NCBI GenBank assembly: GCA_003599195.1
Contig: QZIZ01000158.1
Span: 1 to 55,659 of the forward strand
DNA: 55,659 nt
From: Deltaproteobacteria bacterium
GTDB lineage: Bacteria > Desulfobacterota > Desulfobaccia > Desulfobaccales > 0-14-0-80-60-11
Direction of reading: 5' to 3'
Shown here: positions 39,551-49,825 of the stretch, one piece after another
Layout of the letters: the number at the start of each line of letters is the position of its first letter
Position numbering within the stretch: position 1 is the first letter of the stretch
Position numbers and translations under genes: made by a program
The notes under the pieces: generated by a model
What the model saw: only the letters and a program-made list of their open reading frames with translations
What the model was told of the DNA's origin: nothing
The model's database searches: none

Positions 39551-40330
39551 TTACCGCCCCGTTTCCAGCCTGGGTTTGATGGATTTTTCCATGGGTCTGA
39601 TGATCAGCTCCACCCGGCGGTTGGCCTGCCTGCCTTTTTCATCGGCGTTGTCGGCCACGGGGCGGTACTCCCCGTAGCCGGCGGCCTCGAGGCGCGGCGG
39701 CTCCAGGTGCTGATCCTCCACGAAGTAGCGGACCAGAGCCGCGGCCCGGCCGGTGGACAGTTCCCAGTTGGAGGGAAATTGGGGGGTGTGGATGGGACGG
39801 TTGTCGGTGTGCCCTTCAATGGCGATCTGATTAGGGATGAGTTTTAAAATCCCCGCCAGCTTATCCAAGAGAGGTTTTGCCTCCGGCCTCAACTTCGCCT
39901 GCCCGGAGTCGAACAGCAGGAATTCCGGCAGCCTGAGCACCAAACCTTTGCCGGTGTGCAGGAGACGGACCTCCTCCTTTTCGATCTGCTCTTTCAGGGC
40001 GCCCCACATGGTTTTGGTGACTTCTTCCAGCTGGCTGGAGGGCGCGGCCCGCACCAGGGTGGCCCCCACCAGGTCGCCGCTGAGGCCGGCCGCGGTGTCT
40101 TTGTCCAGGCCGGAGTCAATGGGGAACCCCCCCAGAAAGACGGGGGCGCTGAGGGCGCGGTTGATGGAATTCTGGGCCACGTGGAGTTTTTCGGCGTCCA
40201 GGCGGCTGATGGCATACATGGTGACGAAGAAGGCCAGCAGCAGCGTGATAAAGTCGGCGTAGGACACCAGCCAGCGGTCGCGGTTGCCGCCGGCGGTATC
40301 TTTACTGGGGCGAACGCGCCGAAATCGCAT
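39551..40330 (-). CDS. motB: Flagellar motor stator protein MotB
   Basis: A 259-residue protein with the MotB signature WLVSYADFITLLLAFFVTMY; Asp26 is the proton- or sodium-binding residue in the single membrane helix. A plug-like region follows, then the OmpA domain (IAIEGHTDNRPIHTP, NWELSTGRAAALVRYF, GEYRPVADNADEKGRQANRRVEL) that anchors to peptidoglycan. It overlaps motA by 29 bp, showing tight coupling. Start ATG at 40330. Confidence 0.93.
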   Translation of the reverse strand: MRFRRVRPSKDTAGGNRDRWLVSYADFITLLLAFFVTMYAISRLDAEKLHVAQNSINRALSAPVFLGGFPIDSGLDKDTAAGLSGDLVGATLVRAAPSSQLEEVTKTMWGALKEQIEKEEVRLLHTGKGLVLRLPEFLLFDSGQAKLRPEAKPLLDKLAGILKLIPNQIAIEGHTDNRPIHTPQFPSNWELSTGRAAALVRYFVEDQHLEPPRLEAAGYGEYRPVADNADEKGRQANRRVELIIRPMEKSIKPRLETGR

Positions 40331-41147
40331 GGGATTTGGCCTTCTCCGCGGGACGCGGGGGCAGACTTCTTACTTTCTCACCGGGGAGGATGGCCTGGGG
40401 AGGGAGTTCCGTCAAAAAGCCCCGCAATTTTTCCTCGATGAGGCGGGGGTGGTCGCCGTGAGCCAGCCCCAAAATACCGAGGAGCATCATCTCCTTGACC
40501 CGCATGCGCTTCTGGTGCCGCAGCCGCAGCTTGTGGCTGACGGGCAGAAAGAAAAGGTTGGCGGAGGCCACTCCATAGACCGTGGCCACAAAGGCCACCG
40601 CCACCCCGGTCCCCAGCTTGGCGGGTTCGGTGAGGTGCTGCATCACCTGGATCAGCCCCAGGACCGCCCCCAGGATGCCGATGGTGGGGGCGTAACCCCC
40701 CGCGGTATCGAAGACCCGGGCCGGCGCCAGCCCGGTTTCCTCCATCTGGCCCAGCTCCACCTCCAGGACCTCCCGGACCTTTTGGAAGTTGTGGCCGTCA
40801 ATCACCAATTGCAGCCCCCGGCGAAAGAAAGGATCATTGATGCGGGGCAGGTCGGGCTCCAGGGAGAGCATCCCTTCCCGCCGGGCCCGGTAGGCGAACT
40901 CCACGATCCGGGCCAGGTAAGCCGGGCCGTCATCCTCCGGCTCCCGGAAGATCTGGTGGAATTCCCGCCACGCTTGCCGTAGCTGCGAAGGGGGGAAACT
41001 GATGAAGACCGCGCCGAAAGTGCCGCCGAAGACAATGACCATGGCGGTGATTTGCAGGATCATGCCCAGGGAGCCGCCTTCCAGGAAGTGGCCCCCGATC
41101 AGGGCTGCGCCCGCCAACAGCAGGCCGATAATGGTCGCTTTATCCAT
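40302..41147 (-). CDS. motA: Flagellar motor stator protein MotA
   Basis: A 281-residue MotA/MotP-type stator protein with four membrane segments: 7-27, about 33-50, and the pair ending TIGILGAVLGLIQVMQHL and AVAFVATVYGVASANLFFL. The conserved TGVAVAFVATVYG motif and the cytoplasmic charged loop (LRQAWREFHQIFREPEDDG) agree with the family. With MotB it converts ion flow into rotation. No flagellar structural genes are nearby, so the pair may serve a flagellum encoded elsewhere. Confidence 0.92.
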   Translation of the reverse strand: MDKATIIGLLLAGAALIGGHFLEGGSLGMILQITAMVIVFGGTFGAVFISFPPSQLRQAWREFHQIFREPEDDGPAYLARIVEFAYRARREGMLSLEPDLPRINDPFFRRGLQLVIDGHNFQKVREVLEVELGQMEETGLAPARVFDTAGGYAPTIGILGAVLGLIQVMQHLTEPAKLGTGVAVAFVATVYGVASANLFFLPVSHKLRLRHQKRMRVKEMMLLGILGLAHGDHPRLIEEKLRGFLTELPPQAILPGEKVRSLPPRPAEKAKSHAISARSPQ

Positions 41148-41465
41148 TCCTAGAGAAGTTCAAAGTTTAAAGTTCAAGGTTCAAAGTCATGCTGGGTACG
41201 CCACACGGCTCATGAGAGACTTTATTTAGAAAAGCCTCCTACGTCCCCGGTCTTTTCCCGTGCCCCAGGGTGGCAATGAGACCAGGGTGTATCGTTACCG
41301 GAGGCCGGCGAAAAAAACAAACCTCTGGGATGATTTTTATCCTATGTGACTTATCGGAAATTTAGGGGGAAGCTTTAGCACTTCCGGCGGAGGGCAGGGG
41401 AAATTTCCCGGATTTCGGGGGGCCTGCATGGCGGGGGTGAGCTGACTCCGCCAGGCGGCTTTGGT
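41148..41465. other. Gap with one TTCAAAGTT unit
   Basis: Contains a repeat unit at 41156-41222 (words AAGTTCAAAGTTTAAAG and CGGCTCATGAGAGACTT) related to those at 36117-36412. The rest to 41465 shows no gene, hairpin with T-run or evident promoter. Confidence 0.5.
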
Positions 41466-42329
41466 TCAGGTCTGGGTGGTCGTCACTTCCTTGGAGGCGG
41501 GGGCCGCTTCCCGGGGAGCAGGGGAGACTTCCACGGAAGCCGCTTTGGGTGCCGGCGGCGCAGGAACGTATCTGCCTTTGCGGAGGTTCTGGCTGCCGCT
41601 ATAATGTTGGCTCACTAGTTTCAAGTAGCTGCGGGTCTCCTGGGGGAGGCGGCCCCTTTCCACGTTGCCCGGGCCGCAGTTGTATGCGGCCACCGCCTTG
41701 GGGACGTCGCCGTCATACCGGTCCAGCAGTTCCCGGAGGTATTTGGTGCCGCCGTTGATGTTTTGCCCGGGGTCATAGGGCCGCGTTACCCCCAGGTCCC
41801 GGGCGGTTCCCGGCATCAACTGCATCAAGCCCATGGCCCCCATGTGGGAAGTGGCCTGGGGATTAAAGTTGCTCTCCACCTTGATCACCGCTTTCACCAG
41901 CTCTTCCGGCACCTGGTGGCGGACCGAGGCGTTTTTGATCATGGATTCGAAGGCCTTGGGGTCCACTGCGCGGCCCCGGGATTTCACCGAATTAAAGAGG
42001 CGCGACTCTTCGGAACCTGAAGAGGACCGGGACGCACTCGGGTTCAGCCCCCGGCCGGAGCCGCGGCCCAAGGCGGAGCGCAGCATCATCCGGGACAGGT
42101 GGGCGTCTCCGGAATTGCGCAAAGGCCGGGGAAATTCTTGCCGCGTGCCGCCTGCGGCCTGGGGCCGATCCTGCCGGGTCATCAGGACCTCGCTCAGGAT
42201 TTGGGAAAAACCCGGCGAGCCGGCGCGGCTGAGAGGGGACGTGATGCCCGGCCCCAGCGCCGCCTGTCGGGTCCCGGAGGCCCGGGTGGTTCCGGCGGCG
42301 GCAGCTATGAGTGACGTGTGACGGACCAT
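41466..42329 (-). CDS. Lytic transglycosylase (SLT family)
   Basis: A 287-residue protein. The first 130 residues are Ser/Arg-rich with no clear signal peptide; residues about 145-245 are a Slt-type domain: VPEELVKAVIKVESNFNPQATS with the catalytic Glu, HMGAMGLMQLMPGTA and VAAYNCGPGNV. It cleaves peptidoglycan and by its place between motA and cheZ may open the wall for motility machinery. The ATG at 42329 has TGAGGATAATTC before it. The N-terminal extension could be a rod-assembly-like or export segment; unclear. Confidence 0.85.
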   Translation of the reverse strand: MVRHTSLIAAAAGTTRASGTRQAALGPGITSPLSRAGSPGFSQILSEVLMTRQDRPQAAGGTRQEFPRPLRNSGDAHLSRMMLRSALGRGSGRGLNPSASRSSSGSEESRLFNSVKSRGRAVDPKAFESMIKNASVRHQVPEELVKAVIKVESNFNPQATSHMGAMGLMQLMPGTARDLGVTRPYDPGQNINGGTKYLRELLDRYDGDVPKAVAAYNCGPGNVERGRLPQETRSYLKLVSQHYSGSQNLRKGRYVPAPPAPKAASVEVSPAPREAAPASKEVTTTQT

Positions 42330-42428
42330 GAATTATCCTCAGGCTATTACATTGCAATACCTGTGCCGTATGGATGACACCGTATTCCGTTTCTGAAGCT
42401 TTTGCAGAATGCAGATTTGATCCTGATT

Positions 42429-42540
42429 CTCTCTGCATTTTCTCCGCGTCCTCTGCGTCTCCGCGGTGAAAAAAAAGAGAGAATGCACCGCAGAGACGCA
42501 GAGAGCGCAGAGAAAAAAGGCGAACCGAGTGGTTCGCCCT
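42429..42540. repeat. GAGACGCAGAG palindrome (copy 2) plus GCGAAC hairpin
   Basis: TCTCCGCGTCCTCTGCGTCT (left) and ACCGCAGAGACGCAGAGAGC (right) face each other with GTGAAAAAAAAGAGAG in the centre, in the opposite order to other copies (left arm reads toward the right one). A reduced GCGAAC hairpin follows (42517-42540). Confidence 0.8.
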
Positions 42541-42593
42541 AAAAAATATTCGTTCGTTAGACTGAGGTTCTTAACGGAACACGGGAAACGGTC

Positions 42594-44102
42594 TTAAAAC
42601 CCCATACTGGTGAGCAGGTCGTTAACGGCCGCCTGATCCAGGACCCGACCGTCCACTGCACACACCTCAGTCTCAGAAGCTGAGGAGGTAGGCGCCAGGT
42701 TGGACATGAGCCGGTCGATCTCGTCCTGGGCCATCATGCCGCTTTCTTCCAGGGTAATGCCCGTTTGCTCCGCCTTCTTTTTCAGCTTGGTGCCCGCGGA
42801 CACTACCATGGTCAAGATCTGGAACTGGAGGGAGCGCAGGATTTTCAAGACCTGGAGCAGACGCTGGCCGGTGAGGTCCTGGAAAGCCAGGGCCTCCATG
42901 ATCCGGGACAGGGACGCGGTAATCCGGTCCAGGACCTTGGTGGTTTCCTGGATTCTGTCCTCCTCCAGGGCGCTGCCTTCGGGGCGGGCCGAGACTTCCG
43001 GCGCGCTTTGGGCCTGGGCGGCCAGGTCCTGGATCTTTTGGAAAAAATCCTCCCACAGGGGCAGGAAGCCAAGCGGCTGGGGCGCAGGGCCGGCGGCGGG
43101 CGCGGGGTCCGCCGCGGGGGCAGGCGCAGGCGCGGCCTCCGCCGGGTGTCCTTCCAGGGGCAGCTCGGGCATGGGGAAAAGTTTGCCCGCAGACGCCAGA
43201 ATCTTGGTGAAGAGGTCCTGGAAGCGTTTATCCGTACAATGGCCATGCAAGATTTTAAGCGCTTCTTCCACCGGGAAATTGGTGAAGCCGTCTTCCACCG
43301 GCAGGTTTGCGCCCAGTTGGGCAAACGCGGCTTCCGCCTCCTGGGTGCGGAAAATCTCCCCCTGCTTGGCGATCAATGCCTTAAGGTGTTGCTTCAGGGC
43401 CTCATTGCCGCAAAATTCCAGAACTATCTGCAGGATTTCTCCCAAGGGAAAGTGAAGGCCCGGAGCGGGCGCGGCCGCAAGCGCAGCCGGCGCAGAGGCA
43501 GCCTGAAGCTGAAGATTCAATTCCTGTCCCTGTTCCACCAATCGGGCCAGGAAGGCCTTGGTCTCCTCGCCCCAGACGGTGGCCTGGGGTCCGGGCAGCG
43601 CCGGCGCTTCTTCCCAGCTTTCCTCCCCCGGGCCCAGGCTGACGATCTGCTGCCGCACCGCCTCGCAATCCTCCCGGATCTGCTCCACCAGATCCAGGAT
43701 ATTAAGGGTGGCCCTCTCCGTCATCTCCAGGACATCGTTAAGCTGGACCCGGACATGGTCTATCTGTTCGCCGGGGGAATCTATCTGGCTGTTGATGACT
43801 TCGGCGATGGTCAGGTCCTGAAGGGAGAGATTGAGCTTCTTGGCCAATTGCCCCAGTTCCGTATAAATATCCTCGGAGATCTGGCGGTAATAATGCATCT
43901 CTTCCACCAGCTTCCCGGATTCGCCGTTGCCCTGGGGCAACTGCGGCAGGGGCAGGGCCGCGGGCGCGGCCATGGCTGCGGCGGCAGGCATCCCCTCCCT
44001 GGGGGGAGTCAGGCGGATATTCAAGGCCAGGCCGTCCACCAGAATGCGGCAATCTCCCTGGCCCAACTCCAGGCTCAATTCGTATGGTTTCCCGTCAGCC
44101 AT
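42594..44102 (-). CDS. cheZ: Very large CheZ-like phosphatase with two CheY-docking helices
   Basis: A 502-residue protein, more than twice the usual CheZ length. N-terminal region to about 60 is variable; a long helix region (EMHYYRQISEDIYTEL..., TERATLNILDLVEQIREDC) resembles the first half of the CheZ hairpin; a Pro/Ala-rich middle of about 200 residues follows; then the second half MEALAFQDLTGQRLLQVLKIL with the catalytic Asp and Gln (FQDLTGQ). At the C-terminus two CheZ-type CheY-binding helices occur: AQDEIDRLMSNLA and QAAVNDLLTSMGF, where other CheZ have one. It dephosphorylates CheY-P. AAGGTG precedes the ATG at 44102; an upstream 15-residue extension is less likely. Confidence 0.85.
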   Translation of the reverse strand: MADGKPYELSLELGQGDCRILVDGLALNIRLTPPREGMPAAAAMAAPAALPLPQLPQGNGESGKLVEEMHYYRQISEDIYTELGQLAKKLNLSLQDLTIAEVINSQIDSPGEQIDHVRVQLNDVLEMTERATLNILDLVEQIREDCEAVRQQIVSLGPGEESWEEAPALPGPQATVWGEETKAFLARLVEQGQELNLQLQAASAPAALAAAPAPGLHFPLGEILQIVLEFCGNEALKQHLKALIAKQGEIFRTQEAEAAFAQLGANLPVEDGFTNFPVEEALKILHGHCTDKRFQDLFTKILASAGKLFPMPELPLEGHPAEAAPAPAPAADPAPAAGPAPQPLGFLPLWEDFFQKIQDLAAQAQSAPEVSARPEGSALEEDRIQETTKVLDRITASLSRIMEALAFQDLTGQRLLQVLKILRSLQFQILTMVVSAGTKLKKKAEQTGITLEESGMMAQDEIDRLMSNLAPTSSASETEVCAVDGRVLDQAAVNDLLTSMGF

Positions 44103-44440
44103 GCGGCACCTTCTCTTGCCCGTGGAGAGCAAAACGCCTGCTCCCACGCAGATCTAATTGAAAAATCAGGAAATTATATCCCGGGCCGGTTCTCGGACCC
44201 AAAAAAGGCATTATTCCCCGGATAACCACGGGTATATTTCTGTTATCGACGGGTGAGAGTTCTAACTTAAATGAATTATGGGATATTTTGAAAATAAAGA
44301 AGTCTGAGGTGATGCCTGAATGGAGACGCTATTTAATGGGGATAAGGGCATTTAAAGTAAGCGGTAAGCAGTGAGCAGTAAGCAGTTAAAAGGAGCCCCT
44401 TGTTTTTTCTGCTCACCGCTCACCGCTCACTGCTCACAGA
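44103..44440. other. Gap with GAGCAGTAAGCAGT foldback
   Basis: GCGGTAAGCAGTGAGCAGTA (44360-44379) and TGCTCACCGCTCACCGCTCA (44410-44429) face each other; the foldback lies just past the mdh stop and may serve as its transcript end, although the T-run in the loop (TTGTTTTTT) is not at the stem's end. Nothing else is visible. Confidence 0.6.
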
Positions 44441-45827
<1,387 letters not shown>

Positions 45828-46739
45828 ATGATTTTTTGGCAAGTCTACCTGCGGGCCTTGAGGCTCCCTTTTTTGACCGGCTCCCTCATGCCGGTGGCCG
45901 TGGCCGGGGCGTTGGCCTACCTGGAGATGGGGAGGTGCAGCCTGACGCTGCTGGGCCTCACCTTCCTGGGGGTGGGCGCCCTGCACTCCGGGGCCAATCT
46001 CCTCAATGATTACTACGACTCCTTCGGCAGTGACCCCATCAATGTCCACGCCACCCCTTTCAGCGGCGGCAGCCGGGTGATTCAAGAGGGCGGGCTGACC
46101 CCGGCCACGGTCCGCTTCCTGGCTTTCCTCTTCCTGGGGGTGGGATGCGTCTGCGGCTTGGCCCTGATCTTTCTGGGACGGCCCTGGGTGGCGGTGTTGG
46201 GAACCCTGGGGCTGTTGGCGGGATATCTCTATTCCGCTCAACCCGTGCAGTTGATGAGCGCGGGCCTGGGGGAGGCCGCCATCTTCCTGGCCTTCGGGCC
46301 TTTGGTGACCTGGGGGACGTATTACGTCCAGACCAATGCCCTCAAGCCGGTGGGCCTGGCCATCGGCTTGCCCCTGGCCTTTCTCATCACCGCCATCCTC
46401 TGGATCAACGAATTTCCGGACCTGAAGGCGGACGCGGCAGCCGGCAAACGCCAGTTGGTGGTGCGCTTAGGGATAAAAAAGTCCCGCTGGGTTTATGCCG
46501 GGCTGATGCTGGCCCCCTTTCCCAGCCTCTTTTTTCTGATGGAACTCTTTCGCCTGCCGGACCTCCTGGCCGCGGCCTTGGTGGCGCTGCCTCTGACTGT
46601 GCAGGCCATCCGCATCGCCTTCCGGGTCCCGCCCACGGAGCCGGAGTTCATCCCGGCCCAGGCCCGGACTATCCAGACGCACGTGCTGGTGGGGCTGGCC
46701 ATGACGTTGGCATTATTGTACGCGGCCTGGTGGCGGTAA
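45828..46739 (+). CDS. UbiA-family prenyltransferase, MenA-like
   Basis: A 303-residue integral membrane protein with about eight to nine membrane segments. First Asp-rich motif NLLNDYYDSFGSD (58-70), second INEFPDLKADAAAGKRQLVV; these bind Mg-polyprenyl diphosphate. Order and lengths fit 1,4-dihydroxy-2-naphthoate polyprenyltransferase, the menaquinone step, but other UbiA substrates are possible. GCGGAG stands before the ATG at 45828; an upstream frame of 17 residues lacks a better signal. Isolated gene, no other men genes nearby. Confidence 0.82.
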   Translation: MIFWQVYLRALRLPFLTGSLMPVAVAGALAYLEMGRCSLTLLGLTFLGVGALHSGANLLNDYYDSFGSDPINVHATPFSGGSRVIQEGGLTPATVRFLAFLFLGVGCVCGLALIFLGRPWVAVLGTLGLLAGYLYSAQPVQLMSAGLGEAAIFLAFGPLVTWGTYYVQTNALKPVGLAIGLPLAFLITAILWINEFPDLKADAAAGKRQLVVRLGIKKSRWVYAGLMLAPFPSLFFLMELFRLPDLLAAALVALPLTVQAIRIAFRVPPTEPEFIPAQARTIQTHVLVGLAMTLALLYAAWWR

Positions 46740-46779
46740 AATGTATGGTGCGTTCCACGCACCATTTCTGGCTCCTTCT

Positions 46780-46867
46780 GTCATTCTGAACGGAGCGCAG
46801 CGGAGTGAAGAATCTCGTTTTTTTCCCCATGAACTCCCAGATTCTTCTCAGCGCTTAGCAATGACAT
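46780..46867. repeat. TCATTCTGA-type repeat
   Basis: GTCATTCTGAACGGAGCGCA...GAAGAATCTCG on the left, and AGATTCTTC...AATGACA on the right form an imperfect inverted repeat of the family seen at 39241-39390. Confidence 0.65.
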
Positions 46868-46901
46868 AAGAGTCCTTATTACCAAAAGGAGCATCCGAGA
46901 A

Positions 46902-47336
46902 ATGAACCTGCTGGAGGAAATCCGCAGCATCGCGGCCGGGATTTCCGGGGAGCTGCACGAAAAAAAGGGCGTCTATACCCTGGAAGCGGTCATTGCCGAA
47001 CGCAAGGGCTGGCTTTCCCGGAAGAAGTTAATCTACCGGGCCAAGTTCTCCATCGACGAGGCCAATAAGGAGCTGCATTTTACGGAGCTGCTCAAAGAGA
47101 GCGGTTTCGGCCTTTCTTCCGGGGACGCAGACACCGGCCCGGGGTTCGGCTTTAAAAAAGAGACCTACAAAACCGGCCTGGGGCCGCGGGAAGGAACCAT
47201 CGAGGAACAATCCACCCTCTTCGGGGAGAAATACCAATACACCTTCGAGTGGGGCAAAATCAGAAAGGCCATCGAAGAAAAAGCCCAGGCGCTGGGGTAT
47301 AAGTTTACTTACCACCTGACGGGGTGGGGGGTGTAG
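46902..47336 (+). CDS. Conserved hypothetical protein
   Basis: A 144-residue soluble protein with no signal peptide. Alternating strands (VYTLEAVIAERKG, LIYRAKFSIDEANKELHF) and Gly-rich middle (SGFGLSSGDADTGPGFGF) are followed by a helix-rich end. I do not recognise the family. AAGGAG precedes the ATG by 12 nt. It ends 317 bp before the DUF547 gene; the gap between is filled by palindromes. Confidence 0.65.
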   Translation: MNLLEEIRSIAAGISGELHEKKGVYTLEAVIAERKGWLSRKKLIYRAKFSIDEANKELHFTELLKESGFGLSSGDADTGPGFGFKKETYKTGLGPREGTIEEQSTLFGEKYQYTFEWGKIRKAIEEKAQALGYKFTYHLTGWGV

Positions 47337-47653
47337 GGTGCGTCTTACGCACCATTTTAAGGGCGGCCCGTTGGCATCCAAAGATGGTGAGTGGAACGCA
47401 CCTACGCCGGCCCAGGCGAGAAGCTGGACCACCAGGGATTTATCCTGGTTCCCAAGCTCCGCTTGGGAACCCACTTGCTAAGAAGCTCTGCTTCTTCAAT
47501 GCCTCCAACGGAGCCAATTGCGGCGAAGCAGAGCTTCGCTGCCAAGTGCGTTCCCAAGCATAGTTTGGGAACGAGGGAAAGAGGTGTCCAAGCAAAGCTT
47601 GGACTAATATCTTTCGTTCCCAAGCACAGCTTGGGAACGAGAACAGTGGGGTC
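47337..47653. repeat. Cluster of short palindromes (GTTCCCAAGC type)
   Basis: GGTTCCCAAGC-tcc-GCTTGGGAACC (47447-47471), CGTTCCCAAGC-ATAG-TTTGGGAACG (47549-47573), GTCCAAGC-aaa-GCTTGGAC (47586-47604) and CGTTCCCAAGC-aca-GCTTGGGAACG (47615-47639) stand in line, with weaker AAGCTCTGCTTCTT and CGAAGCAGAGCTTCG hairpins between. The last copies read as the same element in both directions. A further copy lies at 55024-55051. No gene is seen. Confidence 0.8.
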
Positions 47654-48478
47654 ATGCCAAAGTTTATCTTTAAAAAGATTCTGCTAAACGACGGCCCGCC
47701 CGCCGGCGATGTCTCCCCCCGGGAGATGTCTGCGCAGCTCAAGAAAAGCATGGACCGCCTCAAGGCCGCGTTTTTCGAGACCGGCACCGGCCGGGTGGCC
47801 TATGAGCGCATTAAGGAGTCGGAGGAGTATCAGGCCCACCTCCAGCTGAGCAATAATCTCAAGGCCATGGATTTGGGCCTGCTGGCCCGGCGGGAAGAGA
47901 AGATTGCCTTTTGGATCAATCTCTATAACGTCATCGTCATCCACGGGGTGATTGCCTTGGGGATCAGGGATTCGGTGAAGGAGATCTGGAACTTTTTCCG
48001 GGGCATCTATTACCAAATTGGCGGCAACGCCTTTACTCCCGACGACATCGAACACGGCCTCCTCCGGGGCAACCGGCGGCCGCCTTATTCCTTGTTCCGG
48101 CGTTTTGGGGGCGGGGACCCGCGGCTGAACTTCATCGTCGAGCCCCTGGACCCCCGCATCCACTTCACCCTGGTATGCGGCTCCGCGTCCTGCCCCTTCA
48201 TCGACGTCTACACCCCGGAAAATCTGGATTGGGAACTGGACACCGCAGCCCGGTCCTTCATCAATTCCAGCAGCGTGGCCCTGGAGCGGCCGCAGAACAG
48301 CCTGTCCCTGTCTTCCATCTTCAAGTGGTATGCCCCGGATTTCGGGGCCGATCAAAGTGCGCGCCTGCGCTTCATCGCCGGTTTCCTGGATAATGCGGAG
48401 GACCGGGCTTTTATTGAAGAGCATGCCGCCAGCTTAAAAGTGAGTTATCAAGCTTATGATTGGCGTTTAAATCAATAA
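47654..48478 (+). CDS. DUF547 protein
   Basis: A 274-residue protein of the DUF547 family: IAFWINLYNVIVIHGVIALGIR and the Cys motif HFTLVCGSASCPFIDVYTPENL are typical. No signal peptide is evident; the function of the family is unknown, although a papain-like/transglutaminase-type fold has been suggested for it (recollection). The conserved Cys, His and Asn give it a possible catalytic triad. Start ATG at 47654, close behind the palindrome cluster. Confidence 0.82.
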   Translation: MPKFIFKKILLNDGPPAGDVSPREMSAQLKKSMDRLKAAFFETGTGRVAYERIKESEEYQAHLQLSNNLKAMDLGLLARREEKIAFWINLYNVIVIHGVIALGIRDSVKEIWNFFRGIYYQIGGNAFTPDDIEHGLLRGNRRPPYSLFRRFGGGDPRLNFIVEPLDPRIHFTLVCGSASCPFIDVYTPENLDWELDTAARSFINSSSVALERPQNSLSLSSIFKWYAPDFGADQSARLRFIAGFLDNAEDRAFIEEHAASLKVSYQAYDWRLNQ

Positions 48479-48482
48479 AAGA

Positions 48483-48609
48483 TTAACCACGGAGACACAG
48501 AGAGCACAGAGATTCACAGAGAATTAAAAACATTTGTGCCTTGGCAAAGCCAAGGCACAAATATTATTTACTCTGTGAACCTCTGTGTCCTCTGTGCCTC
48601 TGTGGTTAA
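48483..48609. repeat. 127-bp composite palindrome
   Basis: Ends TTAACCACGGAGACACAGAG and CTCTGTGCCTCTGTGGTTAA pair; in the middle ATTTGTGCCTTGGC-aaa-GCCAAGGCACAAAT is a perfect hairpin. Same layout as 50708-50831. It abuts the stop of the DUF547 gene and the ribosome site of the asparaginase gene. No coding. Confidence 0.9.
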
Positions 48610-48627
48610 TCCTTTCAGGAGTTCAAC

Positions 48628-49614
48628 ATGGATGCACCCGTTTTAGTGGAAGTAACCCGGGGGCCGGCGGTGGAGAGCCGCCACCGGGGACAGATCGCGG
48701 TCGCGGACCCCAAGGGCGCCCTGGTGAAGCAGGTAGGCGACCCGGAGGCCCTGGTCTGCATGCGCTCTTTGGCCAAGCCTTTCCAGGCCCTGGCCCTGCT
48801 CACCACCGGCGCGGCCCGGGCCTTCGGATTCGGCGCGGCGGAACTGGCCCTGTTTTCGGGCTCGCTCTCCGGCCAGGATTTTCAGGCGGATCTGGTGACC
48901 CAGGCCCTGGCCCGGCTGGGATTGAACCCGGAGGCGCTGCAATGCGGCGTGCACCCGCCGCTGCACCGCCCCACCGCCCAGGCCCTTACCAAGGCCGGGG
49001 CCAAGCCCACGGCTTTGCGCAACACCTGCGCGGGCAAACACACGGCCATGCTGGCCTTGTGCGTCCATCATAAATGGCCCACCGAGAATTACCTGGCGGT
49101 GGACCATCCGGTGCAGCACCTGATTTTGGGCACCGTGGGCCGCATGGCGGGGCTGCCCCGGGAGGACATCAAGGTGGCCATCGACGGCTGCGGCGCGCCG
49201 GTGTTCTTTATGCCCTTGAAAAACATCGCCCTGGCCTACGCCCGCCTGGCCGCGGCCCAACCGGGGTCGCCCGGCGGCGATCTCCTGGCCGCGATCCTGG
49301 ACCACCCCCGGCACATCGCCGGGGACGGCCGCCTGGACACCGATGTTATGATTGCTTTGCCGGGCATGGTCTTCGCCAAGTCCGGGGCCGAAGGGGGGTA
49401 CGCCCTGGCTCTGAAGGAAGGCGGCCTGGGGGCGGCCCTGAAGATCGAAGACGGCTCCTCCCGGGCTTTGAACCCCACGGTGGTGGCGGTCCTGGACCAG
49501 TTGGGGGTCTTAACCCCCGCGGCCAAAGAGGCCCTGAAGGCTTATGCCCAGCCTCCCATCCTGAACCATCGGAAGGAAGAGGTGGGGCGGATCAAGCCGG
49601 CGTTTTCCATGTGA
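48628..49614 (+). CDS. L-asparaginase, Rhizobium type II-like (PF06089)
   Basis: A 328-residue enzyme of the thermolabile (ReAV-like) asparaginase family, unrelated to the common type I/II enzymes. CMRSLAKPFQ holds the SxxK nucleophile pair (Ser47, Lys50); SGSLSGQDFQ gives the second Ser; NTCAGKHTAML and IDGCGAPVFFMPL supply the Cys residues of the metal site. Hydrolyses asparagine to aspartate and ammonia. CAGGAG precedes the ATG. The stop codon TGA lies inside the GAGCAGTGAGC repeat. Confidence 0.85.
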   Translation: MDAPVLVEVTRGPAVESRHRGQIAVADPKGALVKQVGDPEALVCMRSLAKPFQALALLTTGAARAFGFGAAELALFSGSLSGQDFQADLVTQALARLGLNPEALQCGVHPPLHRPTAQALTKAGAKPTALRNTCAGKHTAMLALCVHHKWPTENYLAVDHPVQHLILGTVGRMAGLPREDIKVAIDGCGAPVFFMPLKNIALAYARLAAAQPGSPGGDLLAAILDHPRHIAGDGRLDTDVMIALPGMVFAKSGAEGGYALALKEGGLGAALKIEDGSSRALNPTVVAVLDQLGVLTPAAKEALKAYAQPPILNHRKEEVGRIKPAFSM

Positions 49615-49731
49615 GCAGTGAGCGGTGAGCAATGAGCAGTAGTCAGTGGTCAGTAATCAGGGACCGGTAGAAAACATGCCTTCAGGGGATTTTTCTTAAC
49701 TGCTCACCGCTCACAGCTTACTCCTCACTGT
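49612..49731. repeat. GAGCAGTGAGC foldback after the asparaginase gene
   Basis: TGAGCAGTGAGCGGTGAGCA (left, 49612-49631) and TGCTCACCGCTCACAGC (right, 49701-49717) face each other. The repeat begins with the asparaginase stop codon. Same family as 44360-44437 and 50665-50686. Confidence 0.75.
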
Positions 49732-49825
49732 CCTTAGAAAAGCCCTTGAATCTTTAACCAATCGTGCTATAGTCCTAGGTTATGCGTGGTTGCCCGATAT
49801 CGGGGGAAGGAAACGGCAAGCGGTC

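Noticed and set aside
42765-44225. Open frame of 486 codons on the plus strand
   Set aside because: It is antisense to the cheZ gene, made open by GC-rich codon use; no domain likeness, biased Gly/Gln/Arg composition.
47447-47641. Palindrome cluster considered as CRISPR or tRNA
   Set aside because: Units are hairpins of unequal length with no spacer pattern, and no tRNA fold.
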